Source: Marinobacterium_E sp035458585
GTDB lineage: Bacteria; Pseudomonadota; Gammaproteobacteria; Pseudomonadales; Balneatricaceae
DNA length: 64,000 nt
Direction of reading: 5' to 3'
NCBI GenBank assembly: GCA_035458585.1
Contig: DATHZN010000068.1
Location: 1-64,000 of the forward strand
Numbering within the stretch: the stretch's first letter is position 1; every line of letters starts with the position of its first letter. A program made the translations under genes and the position numbers. Below are positions 7,104-16,176 of this stretch, one piece after another. Below the pieces are notes generated by a model. It worked only from the letters and a program-made list of their open reading frames with translations. It ran no database searches and was not told where the DNA came from.

Positions 7104-9281
7104 ATGGAAATCAAAGTAAACTTTCTCGACAATTTAAGGCTGGAAGCAAAATTCGATGACTTCAGCGTCATAGCAGATCAGCCCATTCGCTACAAAGGCG
7201 ATGGTTCAGCGCCGGGTCCGTTCGACTACTTTCTGGCCTCTTCGGCTCTCTGTGCGGCCTATTTCGTCAAAGTTTATTGCAACGCTCGCGATATCCCAAC
7301 CGACAACATACGGCTGTCCCAGAACAATATTATCGATCCAGAGAATCGCTATAACCAGATTTTCAAAATCAACGTTGAATTACCTGAGGGTATTTCAGAT
7401 AAAGATCGCCAGGGTATCTTACGTTCGATTGATCGCTGCACTGTAAAGAAGGTGGTGCAATCGGGTCCTGACTTCCAGATTAATGTGGTCGAGAACCTGG
7501 ATGAGGATGCTCAGGCATTGCTGACGCTCAGTACAGATGGCGAGACCTTTATCGAGGGCAAAGATGCCCCGCTTGAGCAAACAATCGCACGCATGACCTC
7601 AATACTGGCAGAGTTGGGCATGAAGATCGAGATCGCCTCCTGGCGTAACATCGTTCCCCACGTCTGGTCGCTACATATTCGTGATGCCGCTTCACCGATG
7701 TGTTTTACCAATGGTAAAGGGGCGAGCAAAGAGGCAGCGCTGGCCTCGGCTCTGGGCGAATTTATTGAGCGCCTCTCATGTAACTTCTTTTACAACGATC
7801 AGTATTTTGGAGCTGATATAGCGCACGCGCAGTTCGTACATCGCCCCGATGAGCGCTGGTTCGCTTTGACTGATGAAGATGATATACCGGCCGGTCTGCT
7901 GGATGATTACTGTCTAGAAATTTATAACCCCGAGGGCGAGCTCTGTGGCTCCAATTTAATAGACACCAACTCAGGAAATGAAGAGCGTGGGATCTGTGCC
8001 TTGCCCTTTGTACGCCGGTCTGACGGTGAAACGGTCTATTTTCCGTCCAATCTGATTGAAAATCTCTTTCTTAGTAATGGTATGAGTGCCGGTAATACTT
8101 TGGCGGAGGCTCAGGTTCAGTGCCTGTCGGAGATTTTTGAGCGTGCTGTCAAACGTGAGATTCTGGAACAGGAGTTGGCGTTGCCCGACGTGCCGGCTGA
8201 GGTGCTAGCGCGCTGGCCCAATATTGTTGAAGGTATTGAGGCGTTGGAGGGGCAGGGCTTTCCGATTCTGGTTAAAGACGCCTCTTTGGGTGGTCGATTT
8301 CCCGTTGCCTGTGTCACTCTGATGAATCCAAGAACCGGTGGAGTGTTCGCGTCATTTGGCGCACATCCGAGCTTGCACGTAGCGATTGAACGCAGCTTAA
8401 CCGAGTTACTTCAAGGGCGCTCCTTTGAGGGGCTCAATGATCTACAGCCCCCCACCTTCAACTCGTTGGAAGTGACAGAACCAAACAATTTCGTTGAGCA
8501 TTTTATCGACTCTTCCGGTCTTGTTAGTTGGCGCTTCTTTAGCGCTCGTTATGACTTCGATTTCGTTGACTGGGACTTCTCTGGCAGCAATCAGCAGGAG
8601 GCGGATACGTTATTCTCTATCCTCTCTGATCTTGGCAAAGAGGCCTATCAAGCCATTTACGATGATTTGGGAGCACCTGCAGTACGAATACTGGTGCCTG
8701 ATTACTCAGAGGTCTACCCAGTGGAAGATCTCGTTTGGGACAATACCAACAAAGCGCTCGAATTTCGCGAAGCGATTCTCTGTTTGCATGAACTCTGTGA
8801 TGAAGATCTGCTTGAGTTAGCCGAGCGTTTAGAAGATAGCCAGCTCGATAACTACACCGACATACGCACGCTTATCGGGATTGAGTTCGACGAGAATACG
8901 GTCTGGGGGCAGCTAACCATTTTGGAGCTGAAACTGCTGATATTTTTGGCACTGGGGCAACTTGAGAGTGCTCAGGAGCTAGTGGAGACCTTCCTGCAAT
9001 ACAACGATAACACGGTTGAGAGAGGACTATTCTACAGAGCAATGAGTGCGGTGCTTGAGGTTGAACTCAGTGACGATATGGAGCTGACTGACTACCTGCG
9101 CAATTTCACCCGGATGTACGGGGAGGAGCGCATCACGGCAGTCATTCAATCTGTGCGGGGTGAACAGCGTTTTTATGGTCTAGAAGCGGTCGGTCCGGAG
9201 TTGCAGGGACTCGACCGCCACCTGCGACTCATCGATAGCTATAAAAAGTTGCACCGCTGGCGCAGCGCTCACAGCGGTTAA
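7104..9281 (+). CDS. OsmC-YcaO fusion protein
   Basis: A 725-residue fusion. Residues 1 to about 135 form an OsmC-like domain with both redox cysteines expected for the family (C50 in SSALC, C112 in DRCTVKK); OsmC proteins reduce organic hydroperoxides or related thiol substrates. Residues of about 155-550 form a YcaO ATP-binding domain with conserved glutamates in LGEFIERLS (E219, E222), the segment GMSAGNTLAEAQVQCLSEIFER, and the arginine/glutamate motif IERSLTELLQGR. The C-terminal part (about 560-725) is helical and repeat-like, as in E. coli YcaO, and lacks the PxPxP tail of azoline-forming YcaOs. E. coli YcaO has been linked to RimO-dependent methylthiolation of ribosomal protein S12. 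YcaO enzymes generally activate amide backbones with ATP. The gene is monocistronic and shares its stop region with the convergent gene. No precursor peptide gene is visible nearby. Confidence 0.88.
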   Translation: MEIKVNFLDNLRLEAKFDDFSVIADQPIRYKGDGSAPGPFDYFLASSALCAAYFVKVYCNARDIPTDNIRLSQNNIIDPENRYNQIFKINVELPEGISDKDRQGILRSIDRCTVKKVVQSGPDFQINVVENLDEDAQALLTLSTDGETFIEGKDAPLEQTIARMTSILAELGMKIEIASWRNIVPHVWSLHIRDAASPMCFTNGKGASKEAALASALGEFIERLSCNFFYNDQYFGADIAHAQFVHRPDERWFALTDEDDIPAGLLDDYCLEIYNPEGELCGSNLIDTNSGNEERGICALPFVRRSDGETVYFPSNLIENLFLSNGMSAGNTLAEAQVQCLSEIFERAVKREILEQELALPDVPAEVLARWPNIVEGIEALEGQGFPILVKDASLGGRFPVACVTLMNPRTGGVFASFGAHPSLHVAIERSLTELLQGRSFEGLNDLQPPTFNSLEVTEPNNFVEHFIDSSGLVSWRFFSARYDFDFVDWDFSGSNQQEADTLFSILSDLGKEAYQAIYDDLGAPAVRILVPDYSEVYPVEDLVWDNTNKALEFREAILCLHELCDEDLLELAERLEDSQLDNYTDIRTLIGIEFDENTVWGQLTILELKLLIFLALGQLESAQELVETFLQYNDNTVERGLFYRAMSAVLEVELSDDMELTDYLRNFTRMYGEERITAVIQSVRGEQRFYGLEAVGPELQGLDRHLRLIDSYKKLHRWRSAHSG

Positions 9282-10921
9282 CTATCCAATACGCGCCAGC
9301 AGGCCCGGTCTCGAGTCTGCTTGGCCTCGAACAGCAGAGTGTCAGCGACATCAAATATCCCATGGCTGGAGTACTTGCCCATCACCTCTGGTTGCACCAT
9401 TACGGCCCCCGCGGATATGGTTACGCCCCGCGGGATTCTAGTTGCCCCAAACTCCAGCTTAGCGTTGCGTAAGTCATCGCGTACAGCTTCCACAAGGTTT
9501 TTAACCACGCTGAGTTCCGAGTTGATAACAGTCACGACAAACTCCTCACCACCAAAGCGTGCGACCGAGTCAGTTGCCCGTTTAAAGCGCTGAGAAATGG
9601 AGGTTGCTGCCAGCTTGAGAACCTGATCCCCGATGCTGTGTCCAAAAGTATCGTTGATCCGTTTAAAATGATCGAGGTCGAACACTATGACGCATAGCGG
9701 CACGCGCGTACGTTCACAATGTTCAAGATCCCGTGCTAGATGAATACTCAGACCCCGCTTGTTGTAAAGACCCGTGAGAGGGTCGTAAAGTGCAAAGGAT
9801 TCAAGGCTTTGTGCGAGCTTTTTAAACTCTTTTGGGACTTTTAGGCTGTCAGCGCTTGGTAAGCTCTTCTGATCTCTGAGCAGACTGATGCGCTCCCTTA
9901 ACAGTGTTAACGGCCTATCCACCTCTCTCACAAGTAAGACATAGATGGCGACAATTAAGGCGATTATTCCCAGTACAAAGGCTTGATAAATCGGTAGAAA
10001 AGTTCCCGTTGCAATCAGTTTCGAGGGTGGGATTGCGAGCATCAGGTACCAATCCAGATCCGGTAGGTAACTGATACCAACGATGTGCTCTGCATTTTGC
10101 CAATCCAGTGTCAGGCTGTGAAACGAACCAGGTTCCGATTTCGCAGATATAAGCGTCTGTCGTAACTGCTCCTTTTCAACCTCATCTTTGATGTAGTAGT
10201 AGAGTGAAAGCTTATCTTCAGCCACTTTGGCAACAGACCCCATCTCTAAACCCACGCGGGCACTGGAGAGCTGAATGGCGGCATCGCGATCCAAGAAAAA
10301 AGCGGTGTAACCAAGACTTGGTCCGTCAAGATAGGGATGGAGCAGGGCAGAGATCTCAAATCCAGTGCCAATTAGCCCAAGCGTCTCGTCACCATCGCGG
10401 ATCTGTACATTGACCCAGAGCTTGAGTTTACGAATACCTCTGTCAAAATCGACATTCAGATTGTAGGGTCGGTTATCTTGAAGGGATGAGTAGAACCACC
10501 CATCAAGGCGATTACTGGGATCCAGAGAGTAGCGGTACTCACGCCCATCAAATTCGCCAGCGGCGTTATTGAAGTAGTATCGGTTATTGTTTGCAAGCGC
10601 GATAAAGTAAGAGCCCGCAATAAGGCTTGTTGCTGAGTTATTGAGTAGGTTTATCGCTTTGGCCTCAAGAACATCATCTTGCGGATTGCGGCTCCAGTTG
10701 ATTATCTCCGGTGAGTTGGAGAGACGATTGACGATTCGAAGTTCATCAATGATCGGTCGTGTGGCCCGGTCCATTTCGTTGGTCGTTTCGTGTTCCAGGA
10801 GCTGTTTAGCCCAGCGCAATGCTAAATCGTCAGTGATTCTGTCAAGAGCGATCCAGGAGAGCGCAAGTGTTAACAGACCGAGAAACAGGGTGCCTAAGAG
10901 TATTCGAACTTTAAGGGACAT
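9278..10921 (-). CDS. Membrane diguanylate cyclase with periplasmic Cache-like sensor
   Basis: A 547-residue protein with an N-terminal membrane anchor (about 5-26), a periplasmic sensor of about 270 residues, a second membrane segment (about 310-331), a short linker without a clear HAMP domain, and a C-terminal GGDEF domain (about 375-545). The active-site motif is GGEEF (457-461), and the inhibitory-site motif RxxD is present at 448-451, five residues before it. It therefore probably makes cyclic di-GMP from GTP with product feedback. The sensor includes LWVNVQIRDGDETLGLIGTG, typical of double-Cache ligand sensors, so it may detect a small molecule. Its stop codon overlaps that of the convergent OsmC-YcaO gene within one TTAA. 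Confidence 0.9.
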   Translation of the reverse strand: MSLKVRILLGTLFLGLLTLALSWIALDRITDDLALRWAKQLLEHETTNEMDRATRPIIDELRIVNRLSNSPEIINWSRNPQDDVLEAKAINLLNNSATSLIAGSYFIALANNNRYYFNNAAGEFDGREYRYSLDPSNRLDGWFYSSLQDNRPYNLNVDFDRGIRKLKLWVNVQIRDGDETLGLIGTGFEISALLHPYLDGPSLGYTAFFLDRDAAIQLSSARVGLEMGSVAKVAEDKLSLYYYIKDEVEKEQLRQTLISAKSEPGSFHSLTLDWQNAEHIVGISYLPDLDWYLMLAIPPSKLIATGTFLPIYQAFVLGIIALIVAIYVLLVREVDRPLTLLRERISLLRDQKSLPSADSLKVPKEFKKLAQSLESFALYDPLTGLYNKRGLSIHLARDLEHCERTRVPLCVIVFDLDHFKRINDTFGHSIGDQVLKLAATSISQRFKRATDSVARFGGEEFVVTVINSELSVVKNLVEAVRDDLRNAKLEFGATRIPRGVTISAGAVMVQPEVMGKYSSHGIFDVADTLLFEAKQTRDRACWRVLDS

Positions 10922-11103
10922 TAAGGCCTCTATCTGGCGGTGTATCTAAAAGATACTGACCTGATTTTCTTAAGATGCAAATTAATTTTAGGCTAATAGG
11001 CAGATTCGTTGACGGGTGTCATGTTGTGATGTCTCTGGTATATTCTACTGGCTAAATAAACAGTACCTCTTTGCAGAGGTGGTTTTCTGAAGGTAGGTTT
11101 CAC

Positions 11104-12669
11104 GTGATAGATGAGCTGATATGGGTCGGTGCGTTTCTGCTGTTGCTGTTAGGTGCAGGCTTAGGCTGGCTCTGGCAAAGCCGGAAAACCTTGGTTAAGG
11201 CGCTAGATGCTGAGCGCCTTGCAGAACAGGTCGAGGAGCTGGAGGCGCAGCTGAATATCGCACAAGTTGCCGCTAGCGAACTGCGCAACTCAGTGCAACA
11301 ACTTCAAATTGAGAACTCAGCTCTGGGGGCGCGCCTCGATCAAGCCGATCAGATTCAGAGCCAGATGCGGGAGCAGTACGAGGAGCGCCTACAGGATCAT
11401 CTGCGCACCCAGCAAACCCAAACGCAGCAGTTGGAGGAGTTGCGCCAGCGTCATCAGCAACTGAACGCCAACTTCGCCGCACAGGAGACGCGCCTCGAAG
11501 AGAGAGAGCAGCAGTTCGGCGCCCAGCTAGCGCAACTCAACGCCAGCCGCGAAGCGTTAACCAAAGAGTTTGAGAACGTCGCTAATAAAATTTTTGAAGA
11601 GAAAGGCAAAACGTTTGCGAGTAGCAGCCAGCAGAGCTTGGATACCCTGCTAAAGCCATTTAAAGAGCAGTTGGAGGGGTTTCAGAAGCGGGTCAACGAT
11701 ATTCATGAGTCCAGCACTCGTGAAACCGCTCATCTTAATGCTGAGATCAAGAAGGTGATGGAGATCGGTCTGGCGATGAGTAAGGAGGCGACGAATCTTA
11801 CCTCAGCGCTCAAAGGGGACTCTCAGCAACGTGGTGCCTGGGGGGAGGCGCAACTGCGTCGAACACTTGAGATGAGTGGTTTGGTGGAAGAGGCCCACTT
11901 TGAGACTCAGACCTCTTTCAAAGATGCCGAGGGGAAAACTAAGCAGACTGACTACCTGATTAAGTTACCGGACGGGAAGCAGATTATTATCGACTCTAAG
12001 GTATCCCTGAACGCCTACGACCGAGTCGTGGGGGCAGAGACGCCAGAGAAAGCGGCGCTGGCGATGGATGAGCACGTCAAGGCTGTCAAAGGGCATATTG
12101 ATGATCTCGCTTCTAAAGATTACACCAATGTCCTGGGAATGCGCAGTCCCAGCTTCGTGCTCATGTTCATGCCAATAGAGCCCGCCTACATCGAAGCGTT
12201 AAAACACAAAAAGGATCTGTTTGACTACGGTTACCGCAAGGGCATAGTGCTGGTATCACACACGACGCTGATTCCAATTCTTCGGACTGTCTCGAATCTC
12301 TGGATGATAGAGCGTTCCAACGCTGAAGCCCGTGAAATTAGTGAGAGGGCAGGCGATATTTTCAACACGGTCAGTACGCTGGCGGAACGTTTGGCGAAGC
12401 TTGGTAACACCCTGAATACTGCGGGAACTCACTACAATGACACAATCACCGCGCTCGCTGGCAAACAGGGGCTCTATGGGAAGGTGGAGCGTTTTAAAAC
12501 ACTCTCTACCAAGGTAAGTAAGGAGTTGCCAAAAATAGAGCATCGTCATATTGATATCGACGATCACAAGCTCCAACTCATCGTTGAAGAGGTTCCTGAG
12601 GAGCTCGACGCGTTGACGCTTGAGCCGTCGACAGATGCGAGAGAGCCGCAATCTAAGATAGAGCCCTGA
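11104..12669 (+). CDS. rmuC: DNA recombination protein RmuC
   Basis: A 521-residue RmuC homologue. An N-terminal membrane anchor (about 5-22) is followed by a long coiled coil (about 30-170) rich in Gln and Glu, then the RmuC nuclease-like domain (about 190-470). That domain contains GDSQQRGAWGEAQLRRTLE, the IIDSKVSLNAYDR motif with Asp and Lys as in PD-(D/E)XK nucleases, and SPSFVLMFMPIEPAY. RmuC limits inversions at short inverted repeats and influences recombination in E. coli. I selected the GTG at 11104 because AAGGTAGG lies six bases upstream and the hydrophobic anchor starts right after it; a TTG 11 codons earlier is less likely. Convergent with ald. Confidence 0.93.
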   Translation: MIDELIWVGAFLLLLLGAGLGWLWQSRKTLVKALDAERLAEQVEELEAQLNIAQVAASELRNSVQQLQIENSALGARLDQADQIQSQMREQYEERLQDHLRTQQTQTQQLEELRQRHQQLNANFAAQETRLEEREQQFGAQLAQLNASREALTKEFENVANKIFEEKGKTFASSSQQSLDTLLKPFKEQLEGFQKRVNDIHESSTRETAHLNAEIKKVMEIGLAMSKEATNLTSALKGDSQQRGAWGEAQLRRTLEMSGLVEEAHFETQTSFKDAEGKTKQTDYLIKLPDGKQIIIDSKVSLNAYDRVVGAETPEKAALAMDEHVKAVKGHIDDLASKDYTNVLGMRSPSFVLMFMPIEPAYIEALKHKKDLFDYGYRKGIVLVSHTTLIPILRTVSNLWMIERSNAEAREISERAGDIFNTVSTLAERLAKLGNTLNTAGTHYNDTITALAGKQGLYGKVERFKTLSTKVSKELPKIEHRHIDIDDHKLQLIVEEVPEELDALTLEPSTDAREPQSKIEP

Positions 12670-12777
12670 GCAGCGACTCGGCTCATCGAATGTCTGGGCT
12701 GCTATGACCATGCGGCCCCAAGCTAAAGCTCGAAAGTGGCTCTAAAGATGCTCCGGGGTGTTTAGCTCCCGCATTGG

Positions 12778-13860
12778 TTATAGGCCATAGGCTTGTCGTA
12801 CTTGCGGACAAACGAGCTCACCTCGTTCAATGCTAAGACCGCGGGCCAGCGATCTATCCTCACTCAGGGCTCTACCCACACCAGCAGCCAGTCTATGGAC
12901 GTAGGGTAAGGTGGCTGCCACAAGAGCTTCGGTTGAGGTTCGCGCGACAGCGCCAGGCATATTGGCAACGCAGTAGTGCAGTACGCCGTCTACGACAAAG
13001 GTAGGATCTTTGTGTGTTGTCGGGTGACTAGTTTCAAAACAACCGCCCTGATCGATAGCAACATCCACCAGCACACTTCCAGCCCGCATCGCTTTGAGGT
13101 GGTCTAAACGAACGAGTTTTGGTGCTCGTGCGCCGGGTATTAATACCGCGCCGATGACCACATCTGCTTCCAGAATTAGCTGGTCGACGGCAGACTCAAT
13201 GGACGCTTGTGTTTTGACCCGTCCGCCAAACAGCTCATCAATTTGCCCCAGACGACTAAGCGAGCGATCGACGAGGGTCAAATCAGCACCCAGGCCGACG
13301 GCCATCTTCGCTGCTTCTGTTCCCACAACGCCGGCTCCGAGAATTAGCACCTTGGCCGGCGCAACGCCCGGAACACCGCCCATTAATTTGCCCATACCCC
13401 CGCGATGCAGCATCAATGACTCTGCGGCGACTAAGCTAGCCATACGGCCGGCCACCTGGCTCATGGGAGCTAGCAGCGGCAGTCGACCACTCTCATCTTG
13501 AACAGTCTCATAGGCGATCGCCGTGCAACCCGAGCGCATCAGTGCCTCAGTCATCTCTCTGTCCGCCGCTAAGTGCAAATAGGTAAACAGGCACTGATCC
13601 GGCTTCAGCATTGCGATCTCTGAGGCTTGGGGCTCTTTGACTTTAACAATCATATCAGCTGACGAAAAAACGCTGGCAGCGTCGTGATAGATTTCAGCTC
13701 CGGCATCAGCATAGTGTTGATCCGTATAACCTATTGCTGCCCCCGCATTAGATTCTATGAGTACGCTGTGTCCAGCCTTGACCAGGGACGCAACGGCGGC
13801 TGGCGTTAATCCGACCCGACTCTCCGACGTTTTGATTTCAGTCGGCACCCCTATTTTCAT
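12778..13860 (-). CDS. ald: Alanine dehydrogenase
   Basis: A 360-residue enzyme that interconverts L-alanine and pyruvate plus ammonia using NAD. Residues expected for the active site are in place: R15 in SRVGLTP, K75 in IVKVKEP and H96 in YLHLAAD. The Rossmann motif GAGVVGTEAAK lies near residue 173, and the late acidic motif VDVAIDQGG is present. Length and motifs separate it from the related transhydrogenase alpha subunit, and no pntB-like gene is next to it. The start codon has GGAG upstream. The gene is divergent from the lipoprotein gene and convergent with rmuC, so it is a single-gene unit. No Lrp-like regulator is adjacent. Confidence 0.95.
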   Translation of the reverse strand: MKIGVPTEIKTSESRVGLTPAAVASLVKAGHSVLIESNAGAAIGYTDQHYADAGAEIYHDAASVFSSADMIVKVKEPQASEIAMLKPDQCLFTYLHLAADREMTEALMRSGCTAIAYETVQDESGRLPLLAPMSQVAGRMASLVAAESLMLHRGGMGKLMGGVPGVAPAKVLILGAGVVGTEAAKMAVGLGADLTLVDRSLSRLGQIDELFGGRVKTQASIESAVDQLILEADVVIGAVLIPGARAPKLVRLDHLKAMRAGSVLVDVAIDQGGCFETSHPTTHKDPTFVVDGVLHYCVANMPGAVARTSTEALVAATLPYVHRLAAGVGRALSEDRSLARGLSIERGELVCPQVRQAYGL

Positions 13861-13892
13861 TCTTAGTCTCCGGTTAACCTAGATTCCTCTTG

Positions 13893-13920
13893 AGTATAGC
13901 TCGCCAAAATAGTCTGCAAG
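13893..13920 (-). promoter_or_regulatory. Candidate promoter for ald
   Basis: On the minus strand CTTGCA (complement of 13915-13920) is followed after 16 bases by TATACT (complement of 13893-13898), about 33 bases before the ald start codon. The -10 hexamer is good and the -35 moderate. Confidence 0.35.
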
Positions 13921-13981
13921 TTAAGGGCAGAAGGGGCTATGATGTGCTATACCAGTAAGTACCCTGATTGTCGCAGCGCAA

Positions 13982-14019
13982 AGCGGGTTGATCGGATCTG
14001 ATGATTCGCTCAACCCGCT
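13982..14019. repeat. 10-bp inverted repeat with 18-bp spacer between ald and lipoprotein gene
   Basis: AGCGGGTTGA at 13982-13991 and TCAACCCGCT at 14010-14019 are perfect reverse complements in the divergent intergenic region, about 60 bases before the lipoprotein start. It could be an operator or a transcript hairpin; there is no U-tract after it, so a terminator is unlikely. Confidence 0.4.
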
Positions 14020-14078
14020 GAGCCTGTCACACTAGGGCCAAACTTGCCTTTACGCCTTCTCTTGTTCGCGGCTTATCT

Positions 14079-15425
14079 ATGCTTTCCAATCTCTTAGCGC
14101 TTCGTTCGTGTCTCCTAATTATGAGTATCGTTTTATTAGGCGGTTGTGCTTCAACGGTCGTCATTCAAAACGAACGCATGCCAGACTCAGGGCCTGCCAG
14201 CAGCTATTCACTCAAAGAGGTATATGGCAAACGCTCTGATTCCGGCGTCAGTCTTGTCTTGGCGTTCTCCGGAGGGGGCTCCCGTGCTGCCGCTCTAGCC
14301 TATGGGGTGATGTTGGAGTTACGTGATACCCGAGTGGTGGTTGACGCACAGCAGCGCCAACTCTTAGATGACGTTAAGGTGATCAGCGCTGTCTCTGGTG
14401 GAAGCTTTACAGCGGCTTACTACGGACTTTACGGAGATGCACTCTTTAGTCGCTTCGAGTCCGATATGCTGTTGCGGGATTTGGAAACCGAAATAACCGA
14501 TCGTGTGCTGAGCTTTGACCATCTCACTTCAAGTGATACGCGCGGTGATGCGGCTGCCAGTGTCTATTCTGAGTTTATCTTTGGTGACAGTACGTTCGCT
14601 GATATGCGTACACGAAATGCACCACTCATACTGATTAATGCCTCAGATTTGTCCAGCGGTGCACGTATCTCATTTATACAGGACTTTTTTAGCCTGCTCT
14701 GTTCCGATATCAACACGTTTCCGATCACCAAGGCAGTGGCTGCATCAGCTAGCGTACCGCTGCTGTTTGAACCGGTCGTGCTAGAGAATTATGACGGTTG
14801 TGATGTAGCCCCAATGCTCACCCGTTTACAGCAAGCCTCCGAGGAGTTTAAGGGTACTCAGATGGAGCTCGCCATTGAGAGTATCTCCCGCTTAGCGATG
14901 CAGAAGGGTAGGTACCGTTATCTGCATCTGGTGGACGGGGGTATCACCGATAATCTGGGATTACGCTCCATTTATGAACTTGTAGAGCTGTATGGCGGTA
15001 TTGATCGATTTATGCAAGCGATGGGCCGCACCAGCGATTCGCGTTCGGTACTCATCAGCGTTAATGCCTCCGTCAACTCTAGTTTGGATATCGGAACCGT
15101 TGCAACAGAACCCACCCTGGAGCAGTCGATAAACGCGGTCACCGATATTCAGCTGCATCGTTACAACGCTTCAACATTGGCGCTGATGCGAGAGGAGTTC
15201 AGTCGGTGGCACAGCCAGCTAGCTGAATCTGGTCGACGCATCGAGCCCTACTTCGTAGATGTAGCGCTGGCTGATCATCCCGATCCAGAAAAGGTGGCGG
15301 AGTTCAACCGCATACCCACTACGCTGAATCTGACACCGGAACAGGTTGAGGCATTAGTAGACGCTGGACGGGAACTGCTGCGCAATCATCCTGAGTTCAA
15401 GCGTCTCTTAGCCGATCTAAATTGA
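14079..15425 (+). CDS. Patatin-like phospholipase lipoprotein
   Basis: A 448-residue predicted lipoprotein with a lipobox LGGC ending at C23, so it is probably anchored in an envelope membrane. The patatin fold is shown by the oxyanion loop AFSGGGSRAAALAYG (about 64-78), the nucleophile loop ISAVSGGSFTAAYY (about 107-120) and the catalytic aspartate in LVDGGITDNLG (about 287-297). The nucleophile motif reads AVSGG rather than strict GxSxG, a variant I associate with this lipoprotein subfamily. Such proteins are expected to be lipid acyl hydrolases acting on membrane lipids. The neighbouring genes give no functional hint. The ATG at 14079 starts directly with the signal sequence. Confidence 0.85.
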   Translation: MLSNLLALRSCLLIMSIVLLGGCASTVVIQNERMPDSGPASSYSLKEVYGKRSDSGVSLVLAFSGGGSRAAALAYGVMLELRDTRVVVDAQQRQLLDDVKVISAVSGGSFTAAYYGLYGDALFSRFESDMLLRDLETEITDRVLSFDHLTSSDTRGDAAASVYSEFIFGDSTFADMRTRNAPLILINASDLSSGARISFIQDFFSLLCSDINTFPITKAVAASASVPLLFEPVVLENYDGCDVAPMLTRLQQASEEFKGTQMELAIESISRLAMQKGRYRYLHLVDGGITDNLGLRSIYELVELYGGIDRFMQAMGRTSDSRSVLISVNASVNSSLDIGTVATEPTLEQSINAVTDIQLHRYNASTLALMREEFSRWHSQLAESGRRIEPYFVDVALADHPDPEKVAEFNRIPTTLNLTPEQVEALVDAGRELLRNHPEFKRLLADLN

Positions 15426-15498
15426 CCTTATTCTGTGCAGCTCAATTAAGCACTGTGATAGGATTTCACGACCTAATTTATTGCGAGAGAGATGTACG

Positions 15499-16176
15499 AT
15501 GCCACTGCCGACCTATGCCACCCCACTCAAACGGCTAGCAGATGAGATAGTTGCCTGGAATGCCGCCGCGGGCAAGTTTCCGGGCGAGCGCGATGCATCC
15601 TTTGAGGAGCTTCTAAATCAGGAGGCGCGTGTCGTTGAAGAGCTCAATGAGCTGGTGCATGCCATGGCGACAGATGATCTCACTGAAACCCTGGATGCAG
15701 TGTGCGATATCTTCGTGACGGCGACCTACTATCTTGCACTTGCTAAAAATAGCGATGTCAGTGTTGAAGATTGTGTGGTACCCCCTGCTGATTTGGAACA
15801 ACTTAAACGCCAGCTCTCTGGCTTGGCAAAGCAAGCGCAATCCATGCGGGAGCGGAGTATTGAGCAGTTGCGTGATAATCAATTTATTGTCGACAGTTTG
15901 AAAGTCGCAATTGCTCTGGTACGGGATCTTCCGGTGGACTTTATCGGTGCGCAGCAGGCCGTTAACGAAAATAACGCCTCCAAATATGTAGTAGACGAAA
16001 AGATTGCCGCCGATTCGGTGGCTCACTACGCCTCAAAGGGCGAGGAGGTGGTGGCACATTCATCGACCTACCTCGGCCAATCTGTTTTTGTTCTCAAGCG
16101 CACCAGTGACGATAAGATTATGAAACCTATTGGTTTCATGTCGGTTGAGTTGGGTCGATTTATCTACGCGGCTTGA
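15499..16176 (+). CDS. MazG-like nucleotide pyrophosphohydrolase
   Basis: A 225-residue all-alpha NTP pyrophosphohydrolase-like protein. The metal-binding signature of the MazG/HisE/dUTPase-like superfamily is visible as VVEELNELVHA (ExxE type, about 40-50) followed by LTETLDAVCDIFVTATYY (ExxxD type, about 56-73). The C-terminal part contains NENNASKYV and a KPIGFMSVELG segment, which resemble the NxSK and KPxGF elements of MazG-like proteins from phages and bacteria. It probably hydrolyses a nucleoside triphosphate or related phosphoanhydride to the monophosphate plus pyrophosphate; the substrate is unknown. I prefer the ATG at 15499, preceded by GAGAGA, over a TTG six codons upstream. It lies 73 bases after the lipoprotein gene. 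Confidence 0.7.
   Translation: MPLPTYATPLKRLADEIVAWNAAAGKFPGERDASFEELLNQEARVVEELNELVHAMATDDLTETLDAVCDIFVTATYYLALAKNSDVSVEDCVVPPADLEQLKRQLSGLAKQAQSMRERSIEQLRDNQFIVDSLKVAIALVRDLPVDFIGAQQAVNENNASKYVVDEKIAADSVAHYASKGEEVVAHSSTYLGQSVFVLKRTSDDKIMKPIGFMSVELGRFIYAA

Noticed and set aside
6893..7171. Leftward frame of 92 residues running into the OsmC-YcaO start
   Set aside because: It overlaps a well-supported gene antisense, has no ribosome-binding site and shows no recognisable protein character.
12256..12711. Long leftward frame antisense to rmuC
   Set aside because: RmuC on the other strand is a clear family match over the whole stretch; the antisense frame is a shadow.
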